Assembly (NCBI RefSeq): GCF_021401345.1
Contig: NZ_JACBGE010000024.1
Coordinates: forward strand, 1 to 64,000
Length of the DNA: 64,000 bases
Origin: Hydrogenophaga sp. NFH-34
GTDB taxonomy: Bacteria; Pseudomonadota; Gammaproteobacteria; Burkholderiales; Burkholderiaceae_C
Direction of reading: 5' to 3'
Of the stretch, positions 16,314 through 25,977 are shown one piece after another. The notes under the pieces are model-generated. The model made no database searches. It was not told the DNA's origin and saw only the letters and a list, made by a program, of their open reading frames with translations. How positions within the stretch are numbered: position 1 is the stretch's first letter; each line of letters opens with the position of its first letter. Position numbers and translations under genes: made by a program.

Positions 16314-17450
16314 ATGACTGATCCCTCTCTCCCGCCCACGGCAGAGCCTGTGGTCCGCATCGATCTTGGTGCCCGCAGCTACGACATCCGCATCGGCCAG
16401 GGGCTGCTGGCATCGGCCGGCAGTTACGACGCGCTGCCCAGGGCCGCATCGGCGCTGATTGTTACCAACACCACGGTCGCTCCGCTGTACGCAGAGGCAC
16501 TTCGACGGGCGATTTCGCCGCTCTATACCCAGGTGCTGACGGTAACGCTGCCCGATGGCGAGGCCCACAAGACGTGGGAGACACTGAACCTCATTTTTGA
16601 TGCGTTGCTGGCGCATGGTTGCGACCGCAAGACCGTGCTCTACGCGCTGGGCGGTGGCGTGGTGGGCGACATGACGGGGTTTGCCGCCGCGAGCTATATG
16701 CGTGGCGTGCCTTTCGTGCAGGTGCCGACCACCTTGCTGGCGCAAGTGGATTCGTCGGTGGGCGGCAAGACGGCGATCAACCATCCGCTGGGAAAGAACA
16801 TGATCGGCGCTTTTTACCAGCCCGAGCGTGTGATTTGTGATCTGGACGTGCTCGCGACCCTGCCCCCGCGGGAGCTGTCGGCAGGAATGGCCGAGGTCAT
16901 CAAGTACGGGCCCATTGCCGACATGGTGTTTCTGGACTGGATCGAGCAGCATCTCCCTGCGCTCATGGCTCGCGAGCCCGTGGCCCTTGCGCACGCGGTT
17001 CGCCGCAGTTGCGAAATCAAGGCCGATGTGGTGGGGCAGGATGAGCGCGAATCGGGCTTGCGCGCTATCCTCAATTTCGGTCACACCTTCGGCCACGCGA
17101 TCGAGGCGGGCCTGGGCTATGGTGAGTGGCTGCATGGCGAAGCGGTCGGGTGCGGCATGGTGATGGCCGCCCGGCTTTCGCAGGCGGTCGGTTTGGTGGA
17201 CGCGGCCTTTGTGGATCGCCTGATCGGCATCATTGCCCGAGCGGGTCTGCCCACGGTGGCGCCGGTGCTCGACCCGGTCGACAATGCCGGCCGCTACCTG
17301 GCCTTGATGCGTCTGGACAAGAAGGCCGAAGCGGGCGCCATCCGCTTTGTGCTGATCGACGGTCCGGGGCGGGCGGTGATGCGCGCCGTCCCCGACGAAC
17401 TGGTGGTGCAGGTCATCAAGGCCAGCACCGCCCCGGCGACACCCGCATGA
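16314..17450 (+). CDS. aroB: 3-dehydroquinate synthase AroB
   Basis: This is the second enzyme of the shikimate pathway. It converts DAHP to 3-dehydroquinate using NAD+ and a divalent metal. The 378-residue sequence shows the NAD-binding [19 protein letters not shown] near 118-137. It also has [19 protein letters not shown], metal ligands in [10 protein letters not shown] (Glu) and [11 protein letters not shown] (His), and HGEAVGCGM. Length is normal for the family. It starts 31 bp after aroK and overlaps dgt by 4 bp, so aroK, aroB and dgt are probably one transcript. Confidence 0.96.
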   Translation: MTDPSLPPTAEPVVRIDLGARSYDIRIGQGLLASAGSYDALPRAASALIVTNTTVAPLYAEALRRAISPLYTQVLTVTLPDGEAHKTWETLNLIFDALLAHGCDRKTVLYALGGGVVGDMTGFAAASYMRGVPFVQVPTTLLAQVDSSVGGKTAINHPLGKNMIGAFYQPERVICDLDVLATLPPRELSAGMAEVIKYGPIADMVFLDWIEQHLPALMAREPVALAHAVRRSCEIKADVVGQDERESGLRAILNFGHTFGHAIEAGLGYGEWLHGEAVGCGMVMAARLSQAVGLVDAAFVDRLIGIIARAGLPTVAPVLDPVDNAGRYLALMRLDKKAEAGAIRFVLIDGPGRAVMRAVPDELVVQVIKASTAPATPA

Positions 17451-18607
17451 GCCCGCTGGCGCGCTGGGCCTGTGACCCCGCTGCCAGCCGCGGCCGACGA
17501 TTTCCCGAGCCGGAAGCACCGACGCGCACCGCTTTCCAGCGCGATCGCGACCGGGTCATCCATTCCACGGCCTTTCGCCGGCTGGTTTACAAGACCCAGG
17601 TGTTCCTCAATCACGAAGGGGACCTGTTCCGCACGCGGCTGACGCATTCGCTCGAAGTGGCCCAGCTCGGGCGCAGCATTGCGCGCTCGCTCGGCCTCAA
17701 CGAGGATCTGGTGGAGGCGATCGCGCTGGCGCACGACCTCGGCCACACCCCATTCGGTCATGCCGGCCAGGACGCGCTCAATGCCTGTCTGCGCGCGCAC
17801 GCGCCGGCCGGCGCGGACGAGGCGGCCTGGACCTTCGAACACAACCTGCAGAGCCTGCGGGTGGTCGACCGGCTGGAGGAGCGCTACCCTGCCTTCGACG
17901 GGCTGAACCTGTGTTTTGAAACGCGTGAAGGCATCCTCAAGCATTGCTCGCGGGCGAATGCGCGGCACCTGGAGGCGCAGGAGCCGAACGGCGTGGCGCA
18001 CCGGTTTCTGCACGGCGGCTCGCCGTCGCTCGAAGCGCAACTGTGCAATCTAGCCGACGAGATCGCCTACAACGCGCACGACATCGACGACGGGGTGCGT
18101 TCGGGGCTGCTGTCGCTCGACCAACTGGCCGATGTGCCGCTGTTCGAGCGCTACCGGCACAAGGCCCTGGCCACACACCCGGATCTGGGCGGGAGGCGGC
18201 TGCTGTTCGAGTCGATCCGTCTCATGCTCAGCGAGCAGGTCTACGACGTCATCGACACCAGCCGTGCCCGCTTCGATGCGGCTGGCGTGGACAGCGTGGC
18301 CGCGGTGCGCGCGGCATCGCCGCTGGTGGCGTTTTCCGACGTGATGCGCGCCGAGTCGCAGGTGCTCAAGCGCTTTCTGTTCCGCAACCTGTACCGCCAT
18401 CCTCAGGTGACGGCCACCACCGAACGCGCGCGCAGCGTGATCACCGAGCTGTTCGACTGTTACCTCCAGGCGCCCGAAGAAATGTCGGACGCGCAGACCC
18501 GCTCGCAGGGGAATGCCCGCTCAGTGGCCGATTTCATCGCCGGCATGACCGACCGCTTTGCCATTCGCGAGCACCAGCGGCTGACCGGACGGGAGCTGTT
18601 TCCATGA
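17447..18607 (+). CDS. dgt: Deoxyguanosinetriphosphate triphosphohydrolase-like protein (Dgt, HD domain)
   Basis: This HD-domain dNTP triphosphohydrolase cleaves deoxynucleoside triphosphates to the nucleoside and tripolyphosphate. The 386-residue protein carries [12 protein letters not shown] (first metal His) and [17 protein letters not shown] (HD pair plus further His). The late aspartate lies in [17 protein letters not shown]. This is the shorter 'type 2' Dgt-like form found after aroB in many proteobacteria. The ATG overlaps the aroB stop (ATGA). The 3' end overlaps the following MFS gene by 4 bp. Confidence 0.92.
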   Translation: MSPLARWACDPAASRGRRFPEPEAPTRTAFQRDRDRVIHSTAFRRLVYKTQVFLNHEGDLFRTRLTHSLEVAQLGRSIARSLGLNEDLVEAIALAHDLGHTPFGHAGQDALNACLRAHAPAGADEAAWTFEHNLQSLRVVDRLEERYPAFDGLNLCFETREGILKHCSRANARHLEAQEPNGVAHRFLHGGSPSLEAQLCNLADEIAYNAHDIDDGVRSGLLSLDQLADVPLFERYRHKALATHPDLGGRRLLFESIRLMLSEQVYDVIDTSRARFDAAGVDSVAAVRAASPLVAFSDVMRAESQVLKRFLFRNLYRHPQVTATTERARSVITELFDCYLQAPEEMSDAQTRSQGNARSVADFIAGMTDRFAIREHQRLTGRELFP

Positions 18608-19803
18608 AGCCGGCCGATTCACCCGCGGCCCGTGCTTCGCTGGTGGTGCTGCTCGGGGTCTGTGCGGCGCTGCACGTGGGCAAGCTGCCGGTGGCCATTC
18701 CGGCCCTGCAGCAGTCGCTCGGTCTGACGCTGGTACAGGGGGGCTTTCTGCTGTCTCTGCTGCAACTGGCGGGCATGACGCTTGGTTTGCTGATCGGTCT
18801 GCTGGCCGACCGCATGGGGCCGCGGCGGGTGATGCTGGCCGGTCTGCTGTTGTTGGGGCTGGGCAGTGCGGCGGGGGCGTTGTCGGGCACGGTGGCGGCG
18901 CTGCTGGCCACGCGGGTGCTCGAAGGCGTGGGCTTTCTGCTCACGGTGCTGCCGGCGCCGGGTCTGATCCGGCGTCAGGTGGTCGACAACCCGGCCGCGC
19001 TGGCGCGGGCGCTGGGCTGGTGGGGGGCCTACATGCCCGTGGGCATGGCCCTGGCGCTGCTGGCGGGGGCGCCGGCGGTGGTCCTCTGGGGCTGGCCGGC
19101 TGTCTGGGCGGTGCTGGCTTTGCTGGCCTGGCTCGGGGCCTGGGCCTTGTGGCGCTGGATCGGGCCGGATGCGGCGCCGGCGGCGGGCGCGGGCAGCACC
19201 GACACGCTCGGGCAGTGTCTGCGGCGAACGCTGCGTGCGCCGGGGCCGTGGTTGCTGGCCGTGGGGTTCCTCATGTATTCCGGCCAGTGGCTGGCGGTCG
19301 TCGGCTTCCTGCCGACGATCTACCACGCGGCCGGTTTTGGCGCCACGGCGGTGGGGCTGCTCAGTGCCCTCGCCGCTGGTGTCAACATGGTGGGCAACGT
19401 GAGCGCCGGGCGCCTGCTGGCCCGGGGTGTGCCGCCCGGCTGGCTGATGGCCGGCGGATACGTGGCGATGGCGCTCGGCGCCTTGCTGACCTTCACCATG
19501 ACCGGGTGGCCGCTGTTGCAGTACGCCAGCGTGCTGCTGTTCTCTGCCCTGGGCGGCTGGGTGCCGGGCACGCTGTTCGGTCTGGTCGTGCGCCTCACGC
19601 CAGGTGAGGACACCGTGTCCACCACGGTCGGCTGGATGCAGCAGTTGTCAGCGATGGGGCAGTTCCTGGGGCCGCCGTTGGTGGCCTGGGCCGCCACGCA
19701 ATGGGGTGGGTGGCAGTGGACCTGGGTGATCACCGGCACCTGTTCGCTGGTGGGCATCGGCCTGGCCTGGCAGGTGCAACGCCAGTTGCGCCGGGCGCGC
19801 TGA
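18604..19803 (+). CDS. MFS transporter, CynX/NimT-like
   Basis: This 399-residue carrier has about twelve hydrophobic helices. The MFS signature between helices 2 and 3 reads GLLADRMGPRRVMLAG, and a family-like RVLEGVGFLLTVLPAPGLIRR follows helix 4. Similarity in style to cyanate/nitroimidazole-type permeases (CynX/NimT) is an impression only. The substrate cannot be read from the sequence. It is coupled to dgt by a 4 bp overlap, an arrangement with no obvious functional link. It is convergent with the bufferin operon, with 16 bp between the stops. Confidence 0.85.
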   Translation: MKPADSPAARASLVVLLGVCAALHVGKLPVAIPALQQSLGLTLVQGGFLLSLLQLAGMTLGLLIGLLADRMGPRRVMLAGLLLLGLGSAAGALSGTVAALLATRVLEGVGFLLTVLPAPGLIRRQVVDNPAALARALGWWGAYMPVGMALALLAGAPAVVLWGWPAVWAVLALLAWLGAWALWRWIGPDAAPAAGAGSTDTLGQCLRRTLRAPGPWLLAVGFLMYSGQWLAVVGFLPTIYHAAGFGATAVGLLSALAAGVNMVGNVSAGRLLARGVPPGWLMAGGYVAMALGALLTFTMTGWPLLQYASVLLFSALGGWVPGTLFGLVVRLTPGEDTVSTTVGWMQQLSAMGQFLGPPLVAWAATQWGGWQWTWVITGTCSLVGIGLAWQVQRQLRRAR

Positions 19804-19819
19804 AGACGCGCCCCAGCCC

Positions 19820-20284
19820 TCAGGCATTGGGTGGTCGGCGTGATGCCCGCCAGGCATCGACCGACCAGCGCTCCATGCCGACCAGGGCCAGCGTGGCCAG
19901 CAGCACGCCCCAGGTGATGTGCTGTTGCAGCGCGGCCGGGGCGATATCGGCCAGGCTCAGTACCGCCACCACGTTCACCACCGAAAGGCCCAGCGCGGCG
20001 AACCGGCCTGCCAGTCCGAGCACCAGCAGCACGGGCAGGCCGATTTCTCCCGCGGTACCCAGCAGCGCGGCGAGCGCAGGCGGCAGCAGCGGGACGTGGT
20101 ACTCCTCGGTGAACAGCAGCAAGGTCGTGTCCCAGTCGCGGAGTTTGGTGAGCCCGGACAGAAAGAACACCTGGGCCACGTACAGCCGCGCCGCCAGTGC
20201 GGCCCACGGGCGCAGGCTATCCAGGAGGCTGGCGATGGCTTGCCAGGCGTGGTGAAGAGGGGTTGAACGCGTTGGAGAGGTCAT
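19820..20284 (-). CDS. DoxX-family membrane protein of the bufferin operon
   Basis: This 154-residue protein has four hydrophobic helices and the DoxX motif ARLYVAQVFFLSGLTKLRDW near 32-51. It is the last gene of the four-gene operon DUF2282-DUF692-DUF2063-DoxX and overlaps the DUF2063 gene by 4 bp. DoxX proteins often accompany bufferin loci, and a redox or electron-transfer role at the inner membrane is suspected rather than shown. The start was chosen at the ATG inside the previous stop (ATGA), giving MTSPTRST. Confidence 0.88.
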   Translation of the reverse strand: MTSPTRSTPLHHAWQAIASLLDSLRPWAALAARLYVAQVFFLSGLTKLRDWDTTLLLFTEEYHVPLLPPALAALLGTAGEIGLPVLLVLGLAGRFAALGLSVVNVVAVLSLADIAPAALQQHITWGVLLATLALVGMERWSVDAWRASRRPPNA

Positions 20285-21126
20285 GGGGATACCGCTGGCT
20301 GAAGGTGGGGTAAGGGGTGGACGCCGATGACCCAGCCGGCTGCGATGGCGCTTTGCAGCCAGGTGCCCAGATCGAAGACAGGACCGGGTGCCGGTGCGCT
20401 GGCAGCATCCAGCGCGTCCAGCACGCTGCCGCCGGCGAGCGTGCTGCCCAGCATCGCGACGGTGCCCGGCGAAGTGGCCGCCTGTCGGGGTTGGAAGCCC
20501 TGGCGCCAGACCAGCACCGTTTCTCCCGCGCCGGCGCGCAGGCGTTCGCCGGCTTCGGCCAAGGTGGGCATGCCGTCCAGATGCGCGCCCAGGATGCTGG
20601 CCACCGGGTACCGGCTGCCCAGGAGCTGGGTGCCGGGAGCCAGCCGCAGGGCGAGCAGGGAAGGGTCTTCGGTGACCAGGCGGGTGATGCTGGCCAGATC
20701 GGTGGGCTGGTCCGGCGCGCTGGCGGCTTCGTGCAGGGCCCATTCGGCGCGGGCGACGTCGGCCAGATAGGGCAGCGCGGCCAAAGCGGGGTTCTGAGCA
20801 ATCCACGCGGGCAAGGCCTGTCCCCAATGGGCAAGGTCGCCCCGGGTCGGTGGATGCGCGTGCCAGAGGGCCCGGGCCATGGCGTGAAGTGTCGCTTCGC
20901 CCACCAGCTGGCCGACCACCGGGTAGGCGGCCTGGAGGGTCCTTTCGGCCAGGGCATGGCCGTTGGCGCGATAGGCTTGCAGGCCGCGTTCGCTCTGGGG
21001 ATGCGCGACCCCCAGAGCCAGCAAGGCCGCGGCGCTGACCACCGCTTCATCGCTGCCGGGGTGGGCCATCAGCGCCCGCACCAGTTGTTGCTGCCGGGCT
21101 GCGAGGGTTGGGCGTGCGGTGTTCAT
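20281..21126 (-). CDS. DUF2063 putative DNA-binding/partner protein (HvfC/BufC family)
   Basis: This 281-residue protein belongs to the DUF2063 family. Its members act as the recognition partner of MNIO (DUF692) enzymes, presenting the precursor peptide for cysteine modification. Visible family features are the N-terminal [12 protein letters not shown], then the conserved [25 protein letters not shown] and WGQALPAWI. An [14 protein letters not shown] stretch lies near 165-180. It overlaps the MNIO gene upstream and doxX downstream by 4 bp each, so the enzyme and partner are made together. Confidence 0.88.
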   Translation of the reverse strand: MNTARPTLAARQQQLVRALMAHPGSDEAVVSAAALLALGVAHPQSERGLQAYRANGHALAERTLQAAYPVVGQLVGEATLHAMARALWHAHPPTRGDLAHWGQALPAWIAQNPALAALPYLADVARAEWALHEAASAPDQPTDLASITRLVTEDPSLLALRLAPGTQLLGSRYPVASILGAHLDGMPTLAEAGERLRAGAGETVLVWRQGFQPRQAATSPGTVAMLGSTLAGGSVLDALDAASAPAPGPVFDLGTWLQSAIAAGWVIGVHPLPHLQPAVSP

Positions 21127-22037
21127 GCGGTGACCGCCGGCGTGAGAGGCGCTGCAGACTGCGGGGTCAGGGATTCGCAGGCCCTGAGGCGCGCCAGGCG
21201 GGCCTCGTCCAGCAGCACCGCCAGGTCGGGCACCCCGGTGTCCCACTCGATCAGGGTGGGGGCGTTGGCAAAGCGCCGCTGGGCATGGGCGTACAGGGCC
21301 CAGACCGGTTCGCTCACGCGGCTGCCGTGGTCGTCGATGACGATGTCCCCCAGATCGGCGTGCCCTGCCAGGTGCAGCTCGGCCACGTGCGCGGGGTGAA
21401 TCTGGTCGATCCAACGCTGCGCGGCGGCGACCGGGTCGGCATTCTCGCCCCGGTATTGGGCGTTGCGGGCGTTCACGAAGACGTTGTTCACGTCGACGAG
21501 CAACTGGCAGCCGCTGCGGGTGGCCAACTGGTTGAGAAACGTGGGTTCATCCATCTCGGCATCGCGCCACTGAAAGCAGGCCGAGAGGTTTTCGATGGCC
21601 AGCGGGCGCTGCAGGGCATCCTGTGCCTGCTGCACGTTGTCGATCAGCACCCGCAAGGCCGCGTGCGTGAAAGGCAGGGGCAGCAAATCGGCGGCGTGCA
21701 CCGTCTGGCCGCCGAGGAGGGCACGGGCAAACGCCGCGTGGTCGCTGACCCGCACGGGTTCGATCTGGCACACCAGCTGTTTCAATTGGGCCAGGTGCCA
21801 GGGGTCCAGCCCCTGGGCAGCGCCCAGCGAAAGCCCCACGCCGTGCAGACTGATGTCACAGTGCGCCCGGCCCGCTTCCAGCACAGCGCGCGAGGCGCCG
21901 CCCGGGGCAAAAAAGTTCTCGCTGTGGACTTCCAGGAAGTCCAGAGGCGGACGCTCCTGCAGAACCTGCTGGTAGTGGGCATGGCGCCAGCCGATGCCCA
22001 CCGGTGGCGGCGCGGGGAAGTCGGCTGGCAGGCGCAT
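21123..22037 (-). CDS. Multinuclear iron-dependent oxidase MNIO (DUF692, HvfB/BufB family)
   Basis: This TIM-barrel enzyme with two or three non-heme irons oxidatively remodels cysteines of a ribosomally made peptide, giving thiooxazole or oxazolone-type groups in bufferins. The 304-residue sequence keeps the metal-binding pattern: [12 protein letters not shown] (Glu, His, Glu), [51 protein letters not shown] and LIEWDTGVP. The start is the ATG giving MRLPADFP. It follows the DUF2282 precursor gene by 8 bp and overlaps the DUF2063 gene by 4 bp, the standard bufferin order A-B-C. Confidence 0.92.
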   Translation of the reverse strand: MRLPADFPAPPPVGIGWRHAHYQQVLQERPPLDFLEVHSENFFAPGGASRAVLEAGRAHCDISLHGVGLSLGAAQGLDPWHLAQLKQLVCQIEPVRVSDHAAFARALLGGQTVHAADLLPLPFTHAALRVLIDNVQQAQDALQRPLAIENLSACFQWRDAEMDEPTFLNQLATRSGCQLLVDVNNVFVNARNAQYRGENADPVAAAQRWIDQIHPAHVAELHLAGHADLGDIVIDDHGSRVSEPVWALYAHAQRRFANAPTLIEWDTGVPDLAVLLDEARLARLRACESLTPQSAAPLTPAVTA

Positions 22038-22045
22038 GGCCGGGC

Positions 22046-22330
22046 TCAGGACTTCTTGGGCATGGCCATCTTGGCGTCGTCGGCCGTCATGCCGCCCATC
22101 TGCTGGCAGGTGCCGGCAGCCACGTATTTCCAGTCGCCCTTGTCGTTGTCCATCTTGGCCTGCCCGGCGCAGGAATGGGTGCCGGCAAGATTGGCACAGT
22201 CGTTCTGGCCGGCTTTGGCCACGCCGTAGCACTTTTCCTTGGCCGTGTTCTGGGCCAGGGCGGCCGTGGACAGGACCGACAGCGAGGCGAGGGAAACGGC
22301 GGCAGCGGCGATGAGTTGGCGTTGGTTCAT
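22046..22330 (-). CDS. Bufferin precursor, DUF2282 (BufA1/HvfA-like)
   Basis: This exported peptide of 94 residues is the likely substrate of the neighbouring MNIO enzyme. A Sec signal runs to AALAQ (about residue 27). The mature part has four cysteines at 34, 45, 54 and 75 in the DUF2282 pattern KEKCYG, NDCAN, HSCAG and GTCQQ. Published bufferins of this type have core cysteines turned into copper-chelating heterocycles and protect cells against copper. AGGAG lies about 8 bp before the ATG. An ECF-type promoter lies about 66 bp upstream. Which cysteines are modified here cannot be told from sequence. Confidence 0.92.
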   Translation of the reverse strand: MNQRQLIAAAAVSLASLSVLSTAALAQNTAKEKCYGVAKAGQNDCANLAGTHSCAGQAKMDNDKGDWKYVAAGTCQQMGGMTADDAKMAMPKKS

Positions 22331-22397
22331 GATGGCTCCTGAAAGGTGGGGGAGGGGGTGATCAACCGGGTGGCAAACACCGACCGGTTGGGCATCT

Positions 22398-22423
22398 GTC
22401 GCCGCCTGGACGGGTTTCTTACA
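22398..22423 (-). promoter_or_regulatory. ECF-sigma-type promoter of the bufferin operon (TGTAAG-N16-CGAC)
   Basis: Read on the minus strand, TGTAAG (22423-22418) is followed after 16 bp by CGAC (22401-22398), pointing at the DUF2282 gene. The motif and spacing equal those before msrP at 5231-5256. It lies between the bufferin operon and the divergent ECF sigma gene, which is the obvious candidate regulator. Confidence 0.55.
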
Positions 22424-22497
22424 CCCGGGCTGAAAGAAATGCGTGCCGATGCCGACCATTGCCCATCAGCCCTACACTGCCTCCGGGACCTGTTTTC

Positions 22498-23082
22498 ATG
22501 ACCGCGCTTTCCCTCAATGACTTTCAGCAGCAGTTGCTGGCCCAGCGCAGCTACCTGCTGCGTTATGCCCGGCTGCAACTGCGCAACGATGCCTGGGCCG
22601 AGGACGCCGTGTCCGAAACCCTGCTCGCCGCGCTGGACCGGCCGCAAGCGTTCGGCCAGCGCGCCCAGCTCAAGACCTGGCTCGTGGCCATCCTCAAACA
22701 CAAGATCGTGGATGCCCTGCGGCAACGCCGTCGCGAAGTGGTGTGGGCCGACGGTTCGCCCGATGGCGAGGCAGACCCCATGGCAGACATGCCCTTTGCG
22801 GCCGACGGGCACTACTCCCAGGCGCCGGCCGATTGGGGCAATCCGGAGCAAGACCTGCGCAGCCGACAGTTCATGGCGATCCTGGAGGCCTGCACCGAGA
22901 AACTGCCTCCCGTGCAGGGCCGGCTGTTCCTGATGCGCGAATGGCTGGAGCTGTCGAGCGACGAGATCTGTCAGGAGCTGTCGCTGACACCATCCAATCT
23001 GTACGTGCAACTGCATCGCGCACGCTTGCGGCTGCGCGAATGCCTGGAACTGAACTGGTTTGCCGGAGGTGCCGCCGCATGA
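22498..23082 (+). CDS. ECF-type RNA polymerase sigma factor
   Basis: This group 4 sigma factor of 194 residues shows region 2 (YLLRYARLQLRNDAWAEDAV and LKTWLVAILKHKIVDALR). Region 4 contains the helix-turn-helix SSDEICQELSLTPSNLYVQL followed by HRARLRLRECL. The ATG giving MTALSLND was chosen. An ATG 39 bp upstream would add an unrelated leader. The gene overlaps the zinc-finger anti-sigma gene by 4 bp and is divergent from the bufferin operon. Its expected targets are the TGTAAG-N16-CGAC promoters before the bufferin gene and msrP; this is inference. Confidence 0.93.
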   Translation: MTALSLNDFQQQLLAQRSYLLRYARLQLRNDAWAEDAVSETLLAALDRPQAFGQRAQLKTWLVAILKHKIVDALRQRRREVVWADGSPDGEADPMADMPFAADGHYSQAPADWGNPEQDLRSRQFMAILEACTEKLPPVQGRLFLMREWLELSSDEICQELSLTPSNLYVQLHRARLRLRECLELNWFAGGAAA

Positions 23083-23297
23083 AGCACAGCTATCCTCTGC
23101 GACGCACCTGCCAGGAAGCCACGGCGCTGATGGTGGCCCGCGAAGACCGTGATCTGCCCTGGGCCGAACGGCTGGCTTTGCGGCTGCACCTGGCGGTGTG
23201 CCACGCTTGCCCCCGCTTCGAGCGCCAGATGCTCACCATGCGCAACGCCATGCGGCAGTGGCGCCACTACAGCGATCACGACGGTGACGAGCGCTGA
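23079..23297 (+). CDS. Small zinc-finger (HC2-type) anti-sigma factor
   Basis: This 72-residue soluble protein has an anti-sigma zinc-finger motif H37-X3-C41-X2-C44 (HLAVCHAC), with C11 near the N-terminus as a possible further ligand. It has no transmembrane segment, so it is probably a cytoplasmic sensor whose zinc site responds to oxidants, chlorine species or metals (inference from ZAS-type anti-sigma factors). The ATG overlaps the sigma gene's stop by 4 bp. It is convergent with ftsY, with 30 bp between the stops. Confidence 0.88.
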   Translation: MKHSYPLRRTCQEATALMVAREDRDLPWAERLALRLHLAVCHACPRFERQMLTMRNAMRQWRHYSDHDGDER

Positions 23298-23327
23298 GGC
23301 GCCGGCCCGTGGCCGTGCTGGCGGTGC

Positions 23328-24401
23328 TCAGCCCAGCAACGCCTGGGCGAACTCGCGTGCGTCGAAGGTTTCCAGGTCTTCGAGTTTTTCGCCCACGCCG
23401 ATGAAGTAGACCGGCACCGGGCGCTCCCGGGCGATGGCGCAGATCACGCCGCCCTTGGCGGTGCCGTCCAGCTTGGTGATGACCAGGCCGGTCAGTTGCA
23501 GCGTTTCGTCGAAAGCCTTGACCTGGGCCAGGGCGTTCTGGCCGGTGTTGCCGTCGATGACCAGCAGCACCTCGTGCGGGGCCGTGGCGTCGGCTTTCTG
23601 CACCACGCGCCGGATCTTGCGCAGCTCTTCCATCAGGTGCAACTGCGTGGGCAGGCGGCCGGCTGTGTCGACCAGCACCACGTCCTTGCCGCGGGCCTTG
23701 CCGGCACTCACGGCGTCGAAGCTCACCGCGGCCGGATCGCCGCCTTGCTGGGTGACGATTTCCACCGTGTTGCGATCGGCCCAGACCGCCAGCTGCTCGC
23801 GCGCGGCCGCCCGGAAAGTGTCGGCCGCAGCGAGCAGCACCGAAGCGCCTTCCTGCGCCAGGTGCCGGGTCAGCTTGCCAATGGACGTGGTCTTGCCGGC
23901 GCCATTCACCCCGGCGACCATGATCACCGTGGGTTTGTGTTCACCGATGACCAGCGGCTTCTGCAGCGGCGCCAGCAGATTGGCAATCGCCTCGGCCAAC
24001 AGCCCCTTGACGGCGGCCGGATCGGTGGTCTTGCTGTCCTTCACGCGCTTCTTCAGGTCGTCCAGCAGGTACTGCGTGGCCTGGACGCCGGTGTCGGCCA
24101 TGAGGAGCGCGGTTTCGAGTTCCTCGTAGAGCGCATCGTCGATCTGCGTGCCGGTGAACACCGTGGCGATGCTGGTGCCGGTCTTGCGCAGGCCATTCTT
24201 GAGGCGGTCGAGCCAGCTCTTGCGCTCCGGGACGGGCGCTGCGGGTGCCGGGGGCGTGGCGACCGCTGCGGGAGGGGACGTCTCCGCCACAACGTCGGGC
24301 ACGGCCGGCGGGGGCGCGATGGGCGGCGCAGGCAGCTCCGGCGCGGCGGGCGTGGGCTGAGGAACGGGGGCGGATGTCTTTTTGCGGAAGAACGAGAACA
24401 T
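23328..24401 (-). CDS. ftsY: Signal recognition particle receptor FtsY
   Basis: This SRP-family GTPase receives ribosome-nascent-chain-SRP complexes at the inner membrane. The 357-residue product has an acidic/Pro-Ala-rich A domain (about 1-60), an N domain (four-helix bundle) and a G domain. The G domain shows GVNGAGKTTSIGKL (P-loop), DTFRAAAREQL, DTAGRLPT and TKLDGTAKGG. Length is typical for the shorter betaproteobacterial form. It is divergent from the M16 peptidase pair, with only 29 bp between starts, so both promoters must lie partly in coding sequence. Confidence 0.96.
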   Translation of the reverse strand: MFSFFRKKTSAPVPQPTPAAPELPAPPIAPPPAVPDVVAETSPPAAVATPPAPAAPVPERKSWLDRLKNGLRKTGTSIATVFTGTQIDDALYEELETALLMADTGVQATQYLLDDLKKRVKDSKTTDPAAVKGLLAEAIANLLAPLQKPLVIGEHKPTVIMVAGVNGAGKTTSIGKLTRHLAQEGASVLLAAADTFRAAAREQLAVWADRNTVEIVTQQGGDPAAVSFDAVSAGKARGKDVVLVDTAGRLPTQLHLMEELRKIRRVVQKADATAPHEVLLVIDGNTGQNALAQVKAFDETLQLTGLVITKLDGTAKGGVICAIARERPVPVYFIGVGEKLEDLETFDAREFAQALLG

Positions 24402-24430
24402 TTTTCGAACTCTAGTATCTTCCCCATTCT

Positions 24431-25930
24431 ATGAAACGTGCTTTTCAAGGCGCCCGAGACGGCGTACCGGCCCTGGGGCCGACAGGGTGGCTGCGGGGGC
24501 CTGCGGTCGCGCTGATGGGGGTAATGGCGTTCTGCCTGGCGGTGCTGGCGCCCGCACAGGCGGCCGAAAACCCGCCCGCGGTGCAGCGCTACACGCTGTC
24601 CAATGGCATGACACTGATCGTGCGGCCCGATCACCGGGCGCCGACCGTGGTGCACATGCTCTGGGTCCGCGTGGGGTCCATGGACGAGGTCGACGGCGCC
24701 AGCGGCATTGCCCATGTGCTGGAGCACATGATGTTCAAAGGCACGCCCGATCTGGCGCCCGGCGAGTTCTCTCGCCGTGTCGCGGCCCTGGGCGGCCGCG
24801 AAAACGCCTTCACCACCTCGGACGCCACGGCCTACCACCAGCAGGTGGCGCGGGAGCATCTGGAGGCGGTGATGCGGCTGGAGGCCGACCGTTTCGAGCG
24901 CAACCGCTGGGACGACGACGCCTTCCGCAAGGAGATCGAGGTCATCAAGGAAGAGCGCCGGCAGCGGGTGGAAGAGTCGCCCCGCGCCCGCATGTTCGAA
25001 GCCCTCAACGCCACCATGTACCTGACCAGCCCGTACCGGCGCCCGGTGATCGGCTGGATGGGCGACCTGGTGTCGCTGACGCCGCAGGAAGTGCGGGAAT
25101 TCCGCCAGCGCTGGTACGTGCCGGGCAACGCTGCGGTGGTGATCGCTGGCGACGTGGAGCCCGAGCGCGTGCGCGCCCTCGCCGAAGCCCTCTACGGGCG
25201 CATTCCGGCGCGCGAGGTGCCGGCGCGCAAACCGCGCGACGAAGTGGCCCAGCAGGGGCCGCGCCAGCTGACCTACCGGGCACGGGCCGAGCAGGCGCTG
25301 GTCGCGCTGGGCTGGCAGACGCCCCAGTGGGCCGGGCCGGCGGCGCAGGACGCCGGCAGCCAGGACGCGCTCGCGCTGACGGTGCTGTCGGCCGTGCTCG
25401 ACGGGCACGGCGGCTCGCGGCTGGAGCGTTCGCTGGTGCAGGGCGAGGGCCAGCCGGGCGGTGCGCGCCTGGCCGACAGCGTGGGCGCTTCCTACGGCCT
25501 GCTGGGCCGGGGCCCGCAGCGGTTCATGCTGACGGCGGTGCCCGCAGCGGGCGTGGCGCCCGAGCGGGTGGCCGACGCCCTGAAGGCCGAGGTGGCCCGC
25601 ATTGCCACCGAGGGGGTGCGGGCAGACGAACTGCAGCGCGTCAAGACGCAGTGGATGGCCTCGGAGGTCTACAAGCTCGACGCCCTGTTCAACCAGGCGC
25701 GCGAGCTCGGCCAGTACTGGGTGCAGGGCTGGGATGCGGACGCCGGCGACCGGCTCATGGCGGCCCTGATGAACGTGAGCGCCGAGCAGGTGCAGTCGGT
25801 CGCCCGGCGCCTGTTCAGCGACCAGCGCCTGACCACCGGGGTGCTGGTGCCCGAAGGGGCGGCTCAGCCGCCGGCCGCCGCGGCCTTGCCCGATGCCCCG
25901 AAACCGTCCCGAACCGGGACCGCTGGCTGA
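24431..25930 (+). CDS. Zinc metallopeptidase M16 (PqqL/insulinase-like), catalytically competent
   Basis: This periplasmic M16 peptidase of 499 residues has a signal sequence or membrane anchor near 25-45. The inverted zinc motif HVLEH is at 95-99 (His95, Glu98, His99), followed by the family stretch FKGTPDLAPGEFSRRVAALGG and the third ligand region EHLEAVMRLEADRF. M16 enzymes degrade peptides in a closed chamber formed by two homologous units. The next gene encodes the second unit without the zinc motif, so the two very likely form a heterodimer. The stop overlaps a possible start of the next gene (TGATG). Confidence 0.92.
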   Translation: MKRAFQGARDGVPALGPTGWLRGPAVALMGVMAFCLAVLAPAQAAENPPAVQRYTLSNGMTLIVRPDHRAPTVVHMLWVRVGSMDEVDGASGIAHVLEHMMFKGTPDLAPGEFSRRVAALGGRENAFTTSDATAYHQQVAREHLEAVMRLEADRFERNRWDDDAFRKEIEVIKEERRQRVEESPRARMFEALNATMYLTSPYRRPVIGWMGDLVSLTPQEVREFRQRWYVPGNAAVVIAGDVEPERVRALAEALYGRIPAREVPARKPRDEVAQQGPRQLTYRARAEQALVALGWQTPQWAGPAAQDAGSQDALALTVLSAVLDGHGGSRLERSLVQGEGQPGGARLADSVGASYGLLGRGPQRFMLTAVPAAGVAPERVADALKAEVARIATEGVRADELQRVKTQWMASEVYKLDALFNQARELGQYWVQGWDADAGDRLMAALMNVSAEQVQSVARRLFSDQRLTTGVLVPEGAAQPPAAAALPDAPKPSRTGTAG

Positions 25931-25977
25931 TGCCGGTGGCCGGAGTCCCTGCCATGTGTTTGTTGTGGGTGCCTTTG

